Of a stretch of DNA of 63,709 nucleotides, positions 31,840 to 40,504 are shown in pieces; position 1 is the stretch's first letter; each line of letters starts with the position of its first letter. Made by a program: the position numbers and the translations under genes. Where the stretch lies: contig NZ_SOMN01000025.1 of the NCBI RefSeq assembly GCF_004564235.1, positions 1 through 63,709 of the forward strand, given 5' to 3'. The notes beneath the pieces were generated by a model. It made no database searches and was not told the DNA's origin. It saw nothing but the letters and a program-made list of their open reading frames with translations. The stretch comes from Cohnella luojiensis (GTDB lineage: Bacteria > Bacillota > Bacilli > Paenibacillales > Paenibacillaceae).

Positions 31840-33003
31840 ATGAACGCATTTGAATTATACAACCCAACCAAGATCGTGTTCGGAGCGGACAAAGTGGGAC
31901 AGTTAGGCGCGTTAGTTCAACCATACGGTAAGCGGATCCTGCTCGTATACGGCGGAGGAAGCATCAAGAAATCGGGGCTTTACGACGACGTATTATTCCA
32001 ACTGAACGGGATAGGCGCAACGGTCCGCGAGCTTTCGGGCATTGAACCGAATCCGCGGCTGACGACGGTGAACAAGGGAATCGAAATATGCCGCGCGGAA
32101 AAAATAGAGTTCGTTCTCGCGGTCGGAGGCGGCAGCGTCCTCGATGCGGCGAAAGCGATCGCGGCAGGTGCTTTGTACGATGGTGACGTATGGGATTTCA
32201 CCGTGCACAAGGCGATCATCCAAGAGGCTTTGCCGATCGGGACGGTATTGACGCTCGCAGCAACCGGCTCGGAGATGAACGGCAATGCCGTCATCTCCAA
32301 CTGGGAGACGAAACAGAAGCGGGCATTCGGCAGTAAGCTCGTCTATCCGAAATTCTCGATCCTGGATCCCAAGCTAACTTATACGGTGCCCGCGAACCAA
32401 ACGGTTAACGGCATTGTCGATATCATGTCCCACGTTTTCGAGCAATACTTCAGTTTGACGACGGACATCCCGTTGCAAGAAAGGTTCGCGGAATCGATTC
32501 TCCTCACGGTCATCGAGAACGGCGAGAAGGCAATCGCCGACGGAACCGATTACGATGCCCGGGCTAATCTGCTGTTGGCCGGCACCTATGCCTTAAACGG
32601 AACGCTTCCTACCGGCGTGACGCCCGACTGGGCTACGCACGGGATCGAGCACGAGGTGAGCGCGATCTACGATATCGCTCACGGCGCGGGCTTGGCGATT
32701 ATTTTCCCGAATTGGATGAAGTACGTTTACCAAGAGCGGGTTGGCAAGTTCGTGCAATTCGCGGTACGCGTATGGAACGTCGACCCGAGCGGCAAGAGCG
32801 ACGATGAAATCGCTCTGGAAGGCATCGAGGCGACCCGCGCGTATTTCACGCGGATCGGCGCACCGGCCACGCTCGGCGAGCTGGACATTAACGACGAGCA
32901 TCTCGACCGCATGGCCGAAGAGGCCACTCAATTCGGTCCGATCGGCTCCTTCAGGCAGCTGACGAAGGAAGATGTGAAGAGTATTCTGGTTGCAAGCCTG
33001 TAA
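31840..33003 (+). CDS. iron-containing alcohol dehydrogenase (butanol dehydrogenase-like)
   Basis: 387 residues of the Fe-ADH family (YugJ/YqhD/BdhA type). The N-terminal half binds NAD(P)(H) through GGGS motifs (YGGGSIKKSG and VGGGSVLDAAKAIA). The C-terminal half has the metal-ligand pattern VDIMSHVFEQYF with H, and HGIEHEVSAIYDIAHGAGLA with two more His. It interconverts aldehydes and alcohols, often detoxifying reactive aldehydes. The start at 31840 has GGAGGG 9 nt upstream; the frame is open earlier but without homology. The AlkD-like gene follows after 17 nt. Confidence 0.92.
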   Translation: MNAFELYNPTKIVFGADKVGQLGALVQPYGKRILLVYGGGSIKKSGLYDDVLFQLNGIGATVRELSGIEPNPRLTTVNKGIEICRAEKIEFVLAVGGGSVLDAAKAIAAGALYDGDVWDFTVHKAIIQEALPIGTVLTLAATGSEMNGNAVISNWETKQKRAFGSKLVYPKFSILDPKLTYTVPANQTVNGIVDIMSHVFEQYFSLTTDIPLQERFAESILLTVIENGEKAIADGTDYDARANLLLAGTYALNGTLPTGVTPDWATHGIEHEVSAIYDIAHGAGLAIIFPNWMKYVYQERVGKFVQFAVRVWNVDPSGKSDDEIALEGIEATRAYFTRIGAPATLGELDINDEHLDRMAEEATQFGPIGSFRQLTKEDVKSILVASL

Positions 33004-33020
33004 GGAACGGAGAGGTTCAG

Positions 33021-33734
33021 ATGACGATTACGCTGGACGAAGTGATGGATAAGCTGAAGGAAATGGGCACCGAGCAGACGAAGATGACCTTTCTTCGTCA
33101 TGGTGCCCAAGAGCCTTTCTTCGGAGTTAAAGTCGGCGACATGAAGAAGCTGGTCAAGGACGTGAAGAAGAATCAGGATGTGGCGCGAGCGCTTTACGCA
33201 ACGGGGAATAGCGACGCGATGTATTTGGCGGGTTTAACCGTGGATCCAAAGACGGCCACTAAGGAAATGCTGCAAGAGTGGGTAAAGCAGGCTTACTGGC
33301 ACATGATTTCGGAGTACACCGTGGCATGGATAGCCGCGGAAAGTCCCTATGCGGTCGAGCTAGCCCGAGAGTGGATCGAATCCCCGGACGAGCAGATCGC
33401 GACTTGCGGGTGGAGTACGTACGCGAATTATATTTCGATCACGCCTGATAACCAATTGGATTTAGAGGAGATTGGCGCTCTCATGCGTCGTATCGAAGAC
33501 GGCATCCACGAGGAGCGGAATCGGGTCAGGTATAACATGAATGCTTTCATTATCGCAGTAGGGGCCTATGTGGTTCCGCTAGTCGGCGAGGCGTTCAGAA
33601 TCGCGGAGAAGATCGGAAAGGTCAGCGTTAATATGGGCCAGACCGCGTGCAAAGTCCCTCTCGCAACCGAGTATATCGAGAAAATCGAGCAGATGGGCAA
33701 GACCGGCAAAAAGAAAAAGACTTGTATCTGCTAA
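33021..33734 (+). CDS. DNA alkylation repair protein (AlkD-like HEAT-repeat glycosylase)
   Basis: 237 residues, almost entirely helical HEAT-like repeats of the DNA alkylation repair family: FFGVKVGDMKKLVKDVKK near residue 34, then WVKQAYWHMISEYTVAWIAA and ATCGWSTYANYI. AlkD-type enzymes remove bulky or cationic alkylated purines without base flipping. The basic C-terminus (KTGKKKKTCIC) ends in a Cys-x-Cys. It sits 17 nt after the alcohol dehydrogenase gene with GAGAGG before the ATG, so the two form a likely operon closed by the terminator at 33751. Confidence 0.85.
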   Translation: MTITLDEVMDKLKEMGTEQTKMTFLRHGAQEPFFGVKVGDMKKLVKDVKKNQDVARALYATGNSDAMYLAGLTVDPKTATKEMLQEWVKQAYWHMISEYTVAWIAAESPYAVELAREWIESPDEQIATCGWSTYANYISITPDNQLDLEEIGALMRRIEDGIHEERNRVRYNMNAFIIAVGAYVVPLVGEAFRIAEKIGKVSVNMGQTACKVPLATEYIEKIEQMGKTGKKKKTCIC

Positions 33735-33750
33735 GGTAGACAGATTAGAG

Positions 33751-33776
33751 CATCCCCGCACGGGGATGTTTTTTTT
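33751..33776 (+). terminator. rho-independent terminator
   Basis: CATCCCC-GCAC-GGGGATG followed by eight T, directly after the AlkD-like gene and just before the ECF promoter. Confidence 0.92.
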
Positions 33777-33785
33777 GCGTAAAAT

Positions 33786-33812
33786 GGAACTTTCGAGCTC
33801 CTATGGTGTCTA
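33786..33812 (+). promoter_or_regulatory. ECF-type promoter of sigma module 2
   Basis: GGAAC (33786-33790), 16 bp, TGTCTA (33807-33812), then 8 nt to AGGTGA and 5 nt to TTG. Every spacing equals that of module 1 at 3912-3960 although the sequence between differs. Confidence 0.75.
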
Positions 33813-33831
33813 TTTGCATGAGGTGAATCGG

Positions 33832-34362
33832 TTGGATGAGGAATATCTAATGGATGCGATGGCTCTGGAGGATGGGCAGCTCGAGCATCTGATAAACGCC
33901 CACTGGAGCGATGTATGGAATTACGTATATATGATGACTCGTAATCGAGATACGTCGGACGATCTTACCCAGGAGACGTTTATCCGAGCTTTTCGTTCGC
34001 TTTCGTCGTTTCGAGGGCAGTCCTCTTATCGTACATGGTTAATTCGGATTGCCCGGAATCTGACGCTTAATCATAGACGCTCCGCTTTTTTTCGCAAGAT
34101 AGTATTAATGGGGGATGTTGTTGCCAGCCGTGAAACGGCATCGGCCGAAGCGGAGTTTATGCAGCGGCAAAGAGTTAATGAAATATGGAAGTACATCTTC
34201 CAACTCCCCGTTAAAATGCGTGAGGTGCTTATTCTGGAAGCGAAGTATGGCATGTCCATTAAAGAGATAGCGGAGCTGCTAAGCCTCCCCGAGGGGACGG
34301 TCAAATCGAGGCTGAATCGAGCGAGAAGCCAAATGATTCAAAGGCTGAAGGGAGAGTTGTGA
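33832..34362 (+). CDS. ECF RNA polymerase sigma factor (module 2)
   Basis: About 176 residues, clearly paralogous to the sigma factor at 3958. Shared blocks are DVWNY, SFRGQSS-RTWL, RSAFFRK, REVLILEA and GTVKSRLNRARSQM. Region 2 holds SDDLTQETFIRAF and region 4 the helix-turn-helix IKEIAELLSLPEGTVKSRL. The TTG at 33832 is chosen because AGGTGA lies 5 nt upstream and the predicted transcript starts only about 13 nt before it; in-frame ATGs at 33766 and 33784 lie upstream of or inside the promoter. The anti-sigma-like gene starts 2 nt after the stop. Confidence 0.92.
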   Translation: MDEEYLMDAMALEDGQLEHLINAHWSDVWNYVYMMTRNRDTSDDLTQETFIRAFRSLSSFRGQSSYRTWLIRIARNLTLNHRRSAFFRKIVLMGDVVASRETASAEAEFMQRQRVNEIWKYIFQLPVKMREVLILEAKYGMSIKEIAELLSLPEGTVKSRLNRARSQMIQRLKGEL

Positions 34363-34363
34363 G

Positions 34364-35161
34364 ATGAGCGATTCCATTCGACCGGAATGGTACGGGAGAT
34401 TGGCGGACGGACCTATACGGCAAGCTGCGCCAAGCATCTCCCAATTACAAGCGATTATGAAGGGTTCAATCCATAGAAGATCCAAAAGAAAGTTGATTTG
34501 GTCTATAACCATCGCAACAGCCGTGTTGATCATGCTTATTGCGAGCGGGATATACGGTTTCTATGAAGATCGCCGCTCCGATATCAAGCAGGCTACGATT
34601 CCGCAATCCACAGAATGGTTCGACGTACAGCATGCGGTGGAGAATTTCAGACGATTTCCAGCGGGTCAAATGGATGTCCAGCATGTCGTCCCGGTGAGCG
34701 ATGGCGTCCTCGTGTTCTACCAACGATTCTTCAAGGAAAACGAAACGGATATTTCCGTCGAATACATGCGCAAGACTATTTGGGGGTGGAAATGGATTCA
34801 TGGCGGAGGTATGAGCGCATCCTACGGTAACAGCCGTATGTCTCTGTTCTTTGAATATCATCCAAGCCCGGACGTTTTTCTGCATACCCGAACGCCATTT
34901 CCAATATTGTATGGTACGATTGTAGGTGAAGCAACGAAGGTGATGATCACGGGGCGGCAAGGATTCAAAGTTGAAGCGACGGCATTCCCCTCCGAAAAGC
35001 AGATTGGATGGTTCGCTTACTTGCCTGAATCAGCCGGTAACCCAATAAACATTCAAGCGATAGGATCTGACGGGCGCGTGATCGAGGAGAAGTCGCTGGA
35101 TACGAAGGAATATACCTCTGGAATTCCTAAAGCAAGCGAGGGAACCCTCGGCCAAAAATAA
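34364..35161 (+). CDS. membrane-bound anti-sigma-like protein (module 2)
   Basis: 265 residues. The N-terminus MSDSIRPEWYGRLADGPIRQ repeats the PEWYxRLxxGP motif found in the partner of sigma factor 1. One transmembrane helix (LIWSITIATAVLIMLIASGI) lies near residues 44-63. The outer domain of about 195 residues is beta-rich (GVLVFYQRFFKENE, TPFPILYGTIVGEATKVMI) and does not resemble the outer domains of the first partner. No zinc-binding anti-sigma motif is present. Sigma inhibition is inferred from gene order and the shared N-terminus. Confidence 0.75.
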   Translation: MSDSIRPEWYGRLADGPIRQAAPSISQLQAIMKGSIHRRSKRKLIWSITIATAVLIMLIASGIYGFYEDRRSDIKQATIPQSTEWFDVQHAVENFRRFPAGQMDVQHVVPVSDGVLVFYQRFFKENETDISVEYMRKTIWGWKWIHGGGMSASYGNSRMSLFFEYHPSPDVFLHTRTPFPILYGTIVGEATKVMITGRQGFKVEATAFPSEKQIGWFAYLPESAGNPINIQAIGSDGRVIEEKSLDTKEYTSGIPKASEGTLGQK

Positions 35162-35175
35162 AGGACGGATGCGCA

Positions 35176-35291
35176 GTGGAAGTGAAACCAATCGTAATAA
35201 CAGGTCATAAAGTAGAATTAATGCCAATGGAAGCCGGGCATATCGAAGGCCCGACGTCAAATCTCGTTTGGAGGAGTTTTTGAGAGATTAA
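35176..35291 (+). pseudogene. GNAT acetyltransferase gene with large internal deletion
   Basis: The first 25 or so codons from the GTG at 35176 read like the start of a RimJ-type GNAT protein (KPIVITGHKVELMPMEAGHI then EG). At about 35250 the frame is lost, and in another frame DVKSRLEEFLRD with a normal stop at 35289-35291 matches the end of such a protein. The roughly 150 codons in between are missing, so this is a deletion scar. AAGGA lies upstream of the GTG. Confidence 0.7.
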
Positions 35292-35332
35292 TGTTCGCCG
35301 AGAACGTCCGGAAAATAATGAAAAAATAAGGT

Positions 35333-35378
35333 AAGGAGTCTGCGACGGTCATAGACTGAAGTAGGCTCCTTTTGGTTT
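35333..35378 (+). terminator. terminator-like hairpin
   Basis: AAGGAGTCTGC pairs with GTAGGCTCCTT (two G-U pairs) around a 17-nt loop, followed by TTGGTTTG. Confidence 0.6.
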
Positions 35379-35454
35379 GTTCCAAGAAGGAAAACGCATA
35401 CATGAAAGAGAATAGAAGAGCATTCATTCTTAACGACATGGCGGAGGGTATAAC

Positions 35455-36741
35455 ATGAGGAAAAGGTACCTGAATTCCCCGATGATGTACGCAATCGGGA
35501 TGCTGGCCATGATGATTCCGAGTCAAGCCTTCAGCTCCTTCTACAGCTATTATTACGTGGATACTCTCGGGCTTAGCCTTGGCTTGTTCACTCTGGCGCG
35601 TACGATTTTTCTTATCTGGGATGCGGTTAACCAACCGTTATTCGGCTATTGGTCGGATCGGACGAACACGAAGTACGGTCGCAGACGACCGTGGATCTTC
35701 GGGGCGACTCCGCTCTTCATGCTGTCGTTCGTCATGGTATTCTCCCCGCCGCAAGGTTTGTCGGAGACGGGCTTGTTCACATGGGTCATTATCGCGCTTG
35801 TCTTTTTCGAAGCGGTAGCTACCGTAATATGGGTCAACTACGGTGCTCTCTTCCCCGAATTATTCAAGGGCGATCGTCTTCGCGCCAAGGCGTCCGCGGT
35901 ACAGCAGGGTTTCCAGATCGTCGCGCTTCTGATCGGAACGGCCCTTACGCCGGTCTTGTTCAATGCGATGGGCTTCAGTAATATGTCGATCATCTACGCG
36001 GTGGTCTTTGGCGTACTGATGCTTATATTCCTGCGCAACGTGAAGGAAGACCAGGAAGCCGTCCAGGCTCCTCAACTCGGTTTCAAAGAAGCGTTCCGGG
36101 AAACCTTGAAGAACAAAACCTTCTGGACGGTCAACATCGCCAACTCCTTCGCCCAAACCGTCAACGGCTTGCTCAGCTCGATGATTCCCTTTTACGCCAA
36201 ATACGTACTGAAGATTCCCGAGGAACAGAACGCCATCCTGCTAGCCGCCATCTTCGTCTCGGTCATCCCGCTCGTAGCCGTCTGGTTCTGGTTGATTCGC
36301 AAGATGGATCCGTTAAAGGCATGGAGATTGTCGTTCGTGGCGTACGCGCTGTCCGTTATTCCGCTGTGGTTCGGAACGAGCCTCCTGAGCGGGATCCTCG
36401 CGGGCATATTGGTCGGCTTCGGATTAGCGGGTTTCCTTGTTACGCCGCCGATCATTAACAGTATGATCATCGATCAGGACTTCGTTAAGACGGGCAGCCC
36501 GCGAGAAGGGATCTACACGGCCGTCGGCGGCTTTATCACGCGCTCTAGCGGACTGATTTCCGCCCTTGCTTTTCTCGTCGTCGGTATCATCTTCGGATAC
36601 GAGAGCGGCGATAATCCGGGACCGGATCCGGAATCGACCTTCCGTTACTTGATCAGCGTCGTTCCATGCGGCCTCCTGGTCATATCCATCATCCTATCCT
36701 TGTTCGTTAAGATAGAGAGGAAGCCTACGGATGAACGCTAG
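35455..36741 (+). CDS. GPH-family sugar:cation symporter (MFS)
   Basis: 428 residues, twelve predicted helices. The GPH (glycoside-pentoside-hexuronide) signature is plain: DAVNQPLFGYWSDRTNTKYG and RRRPWIFGATPLF near residues 57-90. The central loop (EDQEAVQAPQLGFKEAFRET) and NKTFWTVNIANSFAQTVNG start the second half. Such proteins import glycosides or uronides with Na+ or H+. GGCGGAGGG lies 7 nt before the ATG. The gene overlaps the downstream ChbG/YdjC deacetylase by 11 bp, which points to import and processing of an amino-sugar oligosaccharide. Confidence 0.88.
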   Translation: MRKRYLNSPMMYAIGMLAMMIPSQAFSSFYSYYYVDTLGLSLGLFTLARTIFLIWDAVNQPLFGYWSDRTNTKYGRRRPWIFGATPLFMLSFVMVFSPPQGLSETGLFTWVIIALVFFEAVATVIWVNYGALFPELFKGDRLRAKASAVQQGFQIVALLIGTALTPVLFNAMGFSNMSIIYAVVFGVLMLIFLRNVKEDQEAVQAPQLGFKEAFRETLKNKTFWTVNIANSFAQTVNGLLSSMIPFYAKYVLKIPEEQNAILLAAIFVSVIPLVAVWFWLIRKMDPLKAWRLSFVAYALSVIPLWFGTSLLSGILAGILVGFGLAGFLVTPPIINSMIIDQDFVKTGSPREGIYTAVGGFITRSSGLISALAFLVVGIIFGYESGDNPGPDPESTFRYLISVVPCGLLVISIILSLFVKIERKPTDER

Positions 36742-37651
36742 GTATCTCATCATTAATTGCGACGATTTCGGACAAAGCCAGCCGATGAACCGAGCGATCA
36801 TGCACCTGCTCGAGGAACGCAAAGTCTCGTCGGCGACGATCATGGCTCCGGCTCCGGGATTCGAAGAAGCCGCCGAGTGGATCCGGCGGAGAGGGCAAGC
36901 GAATATCGGACTTCACTTGACTCTGACAAGCGAGTTCGATGCCATCCGGTGGAGCAGCCTAACGGGTCATCCATCGCTGCACGATGAGAGCGGCTTTATG
37001 CATAAGACGGTCGAAGCTTTCGAACGTCATGCCGACACGGGAGCCGTCATAAAGGAGCTTGCGGCCCAATACGAGGCGGCTCGGCGATATGGAATCCGAT
37101 TGACCCATGCCGACAATCATATGGGAAGCTTGTACGGCATGGCTACCGGAAGAAGCCACATCCCTCAGGTTTTGAAACAATGCGCGAAATGGGATTTACC
37201 GTTCCGGTTGTTTCGCAAAGTTCATGCCAAGGATCCTCTGCTAGCCGCCATTCCCGGAGTAGAAAGCGTCGTCGCCAAGGCATCTTCTCTAGCGGGCGTG
37301 CTTGGCGTGGCCATCCCCGACTATTTGCTGTCTCATTCTTTTCATATTGAAGAAGGAGAGACGTACGAGGGATTTAAACAGTCCATGATTGCGAAAATGT
37401 ACGATCTTCCGGATGGAATTAGCGAAACTTATATTCACCCGGCAGTGGAGGATGCCTGCATGCTTGAGCAGGTGCCGCACTGGGAGAAGCGGGTATGGGA
37501 ATACAAGCTGATGCTGGATGAAGACTTCTCTTATTCCGTTCAAGACGCCGGGGTTATCCTGACGGACTATAATCACGTACGCAAGCACGGACGCGCATCC
37601 CGATTCGGCTCCGCGTTGACCTTGGTTCGGGAACTGCTTCGGAAATCATAA
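36731..37651 (+). CDS. ChbG/YdjC-family carbohydrate deacetylase
   Basis: 306 residues. The family motifs are LIINCDDFGQSQPMNRAI at the N-terminus (metal-binding Asp pair), ANIGLHLTLTSE near residue 57 and RLTHADNHMGSLYG near 126-139 with metal-binding His. In characterised members (ChbG) the enzyme removes an acetyl group from chitobiose-type disaccharides. It overlaps the symporter gene by 11 bp and has GAGAGGAAG upstream of its ATG, so the two are translated together. The C-terminal 60 residues (WEKRVWEYKLMLDEDF) are the usual YdjC tail. Confidence 0.88.
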   Translation: MNARYLIINCDDFGQSQPMNRAIMHLLEERKVSSATIMAPAPGFEEAAEWIRRRGQANIGLHLTLTSEFDAIRWSSLTGHPSLHDESGFMHKTVEAFERHADTGAVIKELAAQYEAARRYGIRLTHADNHMGSLYGMATGRSHIPQVLKQCAKWDLPFRLFRKVHAKDPLLAAIPGVESVVAKASSLAGVLGVAIPDYLLSHSFHIEEGETYEGFKQSMIAKMYDLPDGISETYIHPAVEDACMLEQVPHWEKRVWEYKLMLDEDFSYSVQDAGVILTDYNHVRKHGRASRFGSALTLVRELLRKS

Positions 37652-37731
37652 AAAAATATTGTAGAATTATGACAATCAATGAGGTATATTCTGTAAAAGC
37701 AGGCTAAATCATACGGAACAACAGAGCGGAG

Positions 37732-38760
37732 TTGACGGAGAACTTGTCTCTAGACAATTTACTTGGCAAGAAATCGAAGCACGATGTCTTGAATTCAGCG
37801 GGTCTCCTTCTGGTTCCTGCCCGGGTTACTATTGACGAAGGTTACATTCGCCTCCTCGAGCAGCATCATATTCATGAATCCGAAATTCTTATTATGGGCG
37901 AACGGGCGGAAGCCGCACCCCTATCGACTGCGGCGCTAGTCCGGCAAGCTGCGGGTTACTCCAAGCAATTGTTCGACCAGGTGAAGTCCGAGAATAGGCT
38001 GCCGTTAGATGAAATTACGAATGAGCTTCTCCCCATCGTGCACCAGGTATCCGCGCATCCCGACGTGTTTCAACTGTTCGAATCCGTTAAAGCTAAGGAC
38101 GAGTATACCCATCAGCACAATATCGGTGTCGGCGTGTTGTCAACGCTCATCGGAAAGTGGATGAAGCTGAACGATTCGGACTTGACTCTATTGTCCATGG
38201 CCGCAACGCTGCACGACGTCGGGAAAATCCACGTCTCGGACGATATCCTAATGAAGCCAGGCAAGCTGACCGCGGAAGAATTCGAAGAGGTTAAGCGCCA
38301 TACGACATACGGGTACGAGATTCTTAAGGAAACCGCGGGATTGGACCCGCGGGTTGCTCTCATTGCCTTGCAACACCATGAGCGGTTAGACGGGAAAGGA
38401 TACCCTAACGGGCTTAAAGAACACGAGATAGATCCATTCAGCCGAATCGTAGCGGTGGCCGACGTGTTTCACGCGATGTCCTCCAAGCGACCGTATCATG
38501 AACCGCTTCCGTTCCATGAGATCGTCAATGAGATGCGCAAGGGCTCCTTCGGCGAGCTCGACCCCAAGGTCGTTTCGGTGTTCCTGAAAATGATGATCCG
38601 GCACTTGATCGGCAGCAAAGTAAAGCTATCGGATGGCAGATGGGGAGAAGTCGTATACATTAACCCGCACGACGATACGCACCCCTTGGTCAAAGTAGAT
38701 GACAAGTTCATTGATCTTAGCCAAGCCCGCCATATTCATATCCAAGAGATCGTCGTTTAA
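37732..38760 (+). CDS. HD-GYP domain protein, predicted c-di-GMP phosphodiesterase
   Basis: 342 residues. The N-terminal 110 residues are a partly helical region. The HD-GYP domain (about 115-290) has ATLHDVGKIHVSDD with the HD metal pair, HTTYGYEIL, and LQHHERLDGKGYPNGL, the complete HHExxDGxGYP motif. A C-terminal 50-residue beta segment (LSDGRWGEVVYINPHDDTHP) follows. HD-GYP enzymes linearise c-di-GMP. The start is uncertain: the TTG at 37732 abuts GCGGAG, and the TTG at 37744 has GGAG 3 nt before it. A c-di-GMP riboswitch lies 20 kb downstream at 58.1 kb. Confidence 0.88.
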   Translation: MTENLSLDNLLGKKSKHDVLNSAGLLLVPARVTIDEGYIRLLEQHHIHESEILIMGERAEAAPLSTAALVRQAAGYSKQLFDQVKSENRLPLDEITNELLPIVHQVSAHPDVFQLFESVKAKDEYTHQHNIGVGVLSTLIGKWMKLNDSDLTLLSMAATLHDVGKIHVSDDILMKPGKLTAEEFEEVKRHTTYGYEILKETAGLDPRVALIALQHHERLDGKGYPNGLKEHEIDPFSRIVAVADVFHAMSSKRPYHEPLPFHEIVNEMRKGSFGELDPKVVSVFLKMMIRHLIGSKVKLSDGRWGEVVYINPHDDTHPLVKVDDKFIDLSQARHIHIQEIVV

Positions 38761-38782
38761 GGACGATCGTTAGCGCAAGCAA

Positions 38783-38838
38783 CAAACCCGCAGGAGTTGC
38801 CATTCATTAGAATCGGCAGCCCTTGCGGGTTTTTTGTT
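38783..38838 (+). terminator. rho-independent terminator
   Basis: CAAACCCGCA and TGCGGGTTT pair around a 27-nt loop that can fold further, followed by TTTTTG. Confidence 0.82.
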
Positions 38839-38932
38839 GTCTCAGCGGAGAGGGCAGCCGTATAAATTTACCAACCGGAGGAAAAAGTAGAACGTGTTCC
38901 AACCAATAAACCAACTTCAGAGGAGACAGAGC

Positions 38933-40177
38933 ATGAGAGCCATGAAGAAAATTTGCCTAGTACTGGCGGCATTATCGCTATGTATCATGCTGGGACTCCC
39001 GCTTACGGTTTCCGCCAAGCCGGCGGCATCCCTTAAAGCGGCGTTCGTTCGGGGTGGAGATCTATGGATGAAGGCCGGCGGAATCGAGCAACAGCTGACC
39101 AAAGGGGATAACGTTCGCAATCCGAAGTGGTCCTTCGACGGAGAATGGATCGCCTACGCGAGGGGAGAAGATGAGCAGGAGCTCAGGGTGTGGCATGTTC
39201 CGACGGGAAAAAGCGAGCTCGTGTCCGAGCGGGGAGGAAGCAATTTCCAGTGGTCTCCAGATAGGAACAGACTCGCTTTCCTGCTTGATCGGAAGCTGGT
39301 CTGGGTCAGGCCGGACAAGCCGGATGAACAAATGGAAGCCGCCAATGGAATCAGCAATTACTCATGGTTGCCTAATGGTAACGGCTTCGTCGCTTCGGGC
39401 GCCGCGGAGCTGCTCCCGGAGGGATGGACGCCAGTTCCTATTCTTGAAATTCCTTTAAACGAACCGAACCGAGTGAAAACCTTGTACGTGCTGCCTAAGC
39501 AATCCGACGATTTCTTCGCCGTGGGTACGAGTGAATTCAAATTCTCGCCCTCCGGACGTTGGATGGCTTTCTTGGCTACGCCTACCGCTTCGTTGTCGGC
39601 AGATAGCAACACCTTGGTCCTATTGTCCGCCGACGGAGCATTCTTCAGGAAGGTCGATCGGATGGCTAATAACAAGGACTGGTTTAAGTGGTCCGATCGG
39701 AAGGATAGGCTGGCATACATCGGAGGCGTGGGTAGGGAAGCGACTAGCAACAAGCAGCTAAGGGTACTTGAGGCGCCAGAAGGAAAGCCGGTTACTTACA
39801 CCCCGGCGGGTTACGTGGATCAGAGTTTTACTTGGGAGGGCATGCAGCATGTCGTGGTGTCCCGGGCCAAGGAACGGAAGCCATCCGACGGTTCGGCAGC
39901 CCAAGCTCCAGATCTTCCTAAGCTTGTGGAGATTAAGCTCCAAGGCCGCCGAGACAAGCCGATCACCGAGCCGCCCAAGCGCTTTGGAGACTTTAACCCT
40001 CAATTCCTTCAGCGCGTAGACCGGTTAGCTTGGGTGAGATCGAACCAAAGCATCGCCAATGTGTTGTTGTCGGGCCGAAGCGGCAAGCAACCCTCTATTT
40101 ACATCAAGAATATCGACTTAGGGGCTAATTTCTATCAGCAGTGGAGATGGAGCGACGTGCTGAGCTTCCATTCCTAA
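38933..40177 (+). CDS. secreted TolB-like beta-propeller protein
   Basis: 414 residues. A signal peptide is present (KKICLVLAALSLCIMLGLPL, then cleavage after VSA). The mature part is built of repeated WD40-like TolB blades with the pattern NPKWSFDGEWIAYA, NFQWSPDRNRLAFL, NYSWLPNGNGFVA and FKFSPSGRWMAFLA, then three weaker ones to the C-terminus. It probably folds as a six- or seven-bladed propeller outside the membrane. The ATG at 38933 has AGAGGAG 7-8 nt upstream; an ATG at 38945 is also possible. No partner gene is adjacent and the ligand is unknown. Confidence 0.82.
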   Translation: MRAMKKICLVLAALSLCIMLGLPLTVSAKPAASLKAAFVRGGDLWMKAGGIEQQLTKGDNVRNPKWSFDGEWIAYARGEDEQELRVWHVPTGKSELVSERGGSNFQWSPDRNRLAFLLDRKLVWVRPDKPDEQMEAANGISNYSWLPNGNGFVASGAAELLPEGWTPVPILEIPLNEPNRVKTLYVLPKQSDDFFAVGTSEFKFSPSGRWMAFLATPTASLSADSNTLVLLSADGAFFRKVDRMANNKDWFKWSDRKDRLAYIGGVGREATSNKQLRVLEAPEGKPVTYTPAGYVDQSFTWEGMQHVVVSRAKERKPSDGSAAQAPDLPKLVEIKLQGRRDKPITEPPKRFGDFNPQFLQRVDRLAWVRSNQSIANVLLSGRSGKQPSIYIKNIDLGANFYQQWRWSDVLSFHS

Positions 40178-40392
40178 GATAGGAGAATGACGGAGAACGT
40201 CTGGCCGCCAGCGCCAGACGTTCTCCTTTCCAAGCAAGCGAACGCCGCCCAGCCATAGATCGATTCATCCAGAGATTTCCTCATATCCGCATCTTCCGTA
40301 CTTCTGTACTTCCGAACTTCCGTGCAAAGCTCTCTCCAAACCAGAATTTCGCCGTAAATTTTCCCCTTCCCTCCGTTTACGAAATGGAGCAC
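40174..40392 (-). CDS. possible small hypothetical protein
   Basis: A 72-residue frame starting at a GTG (40392) with a very good RBS, GAGGAGGG, 6 nt upstream. It encodes a mixed sequence (GKGKIYGEILVWRELCTEVR, then KYRSTEDADMRKSLDESIYG and WAAFACLERR) that looks protein-like and is not repetitive. Against it, the last codons cross the terminator hairpin and the stop overlaps the end of the propeller gene. No family recognised. Confidence 0.42.
   Translation of the reverse strand: MLHFVNGGKGKIYGEILVWRELCTEVRKYRSTEDADMRKSLDESIYGWAAFACLERRTSGAGGQTFSVILLS
40192..40230 (+). terminator. rho-independent terminator
   Basis: GGAGAACGTCTGGC and GCCAGACGTTCTCC form a perfect 14-bp stem with a 7-nt loop, followed by TTTCC. 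Confidence 0.82.
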
Positions 40393-40504
40393 AGCTATCC
40401 CTCCTCTCGAGTCCATGAAACGTTTCCGACCTAATCACGTATGGTCTATAGTTAAATGTATATAGCTATCCCGTTAGCTCAGGAGCGACTAGATCCCCTG
40501 TATG

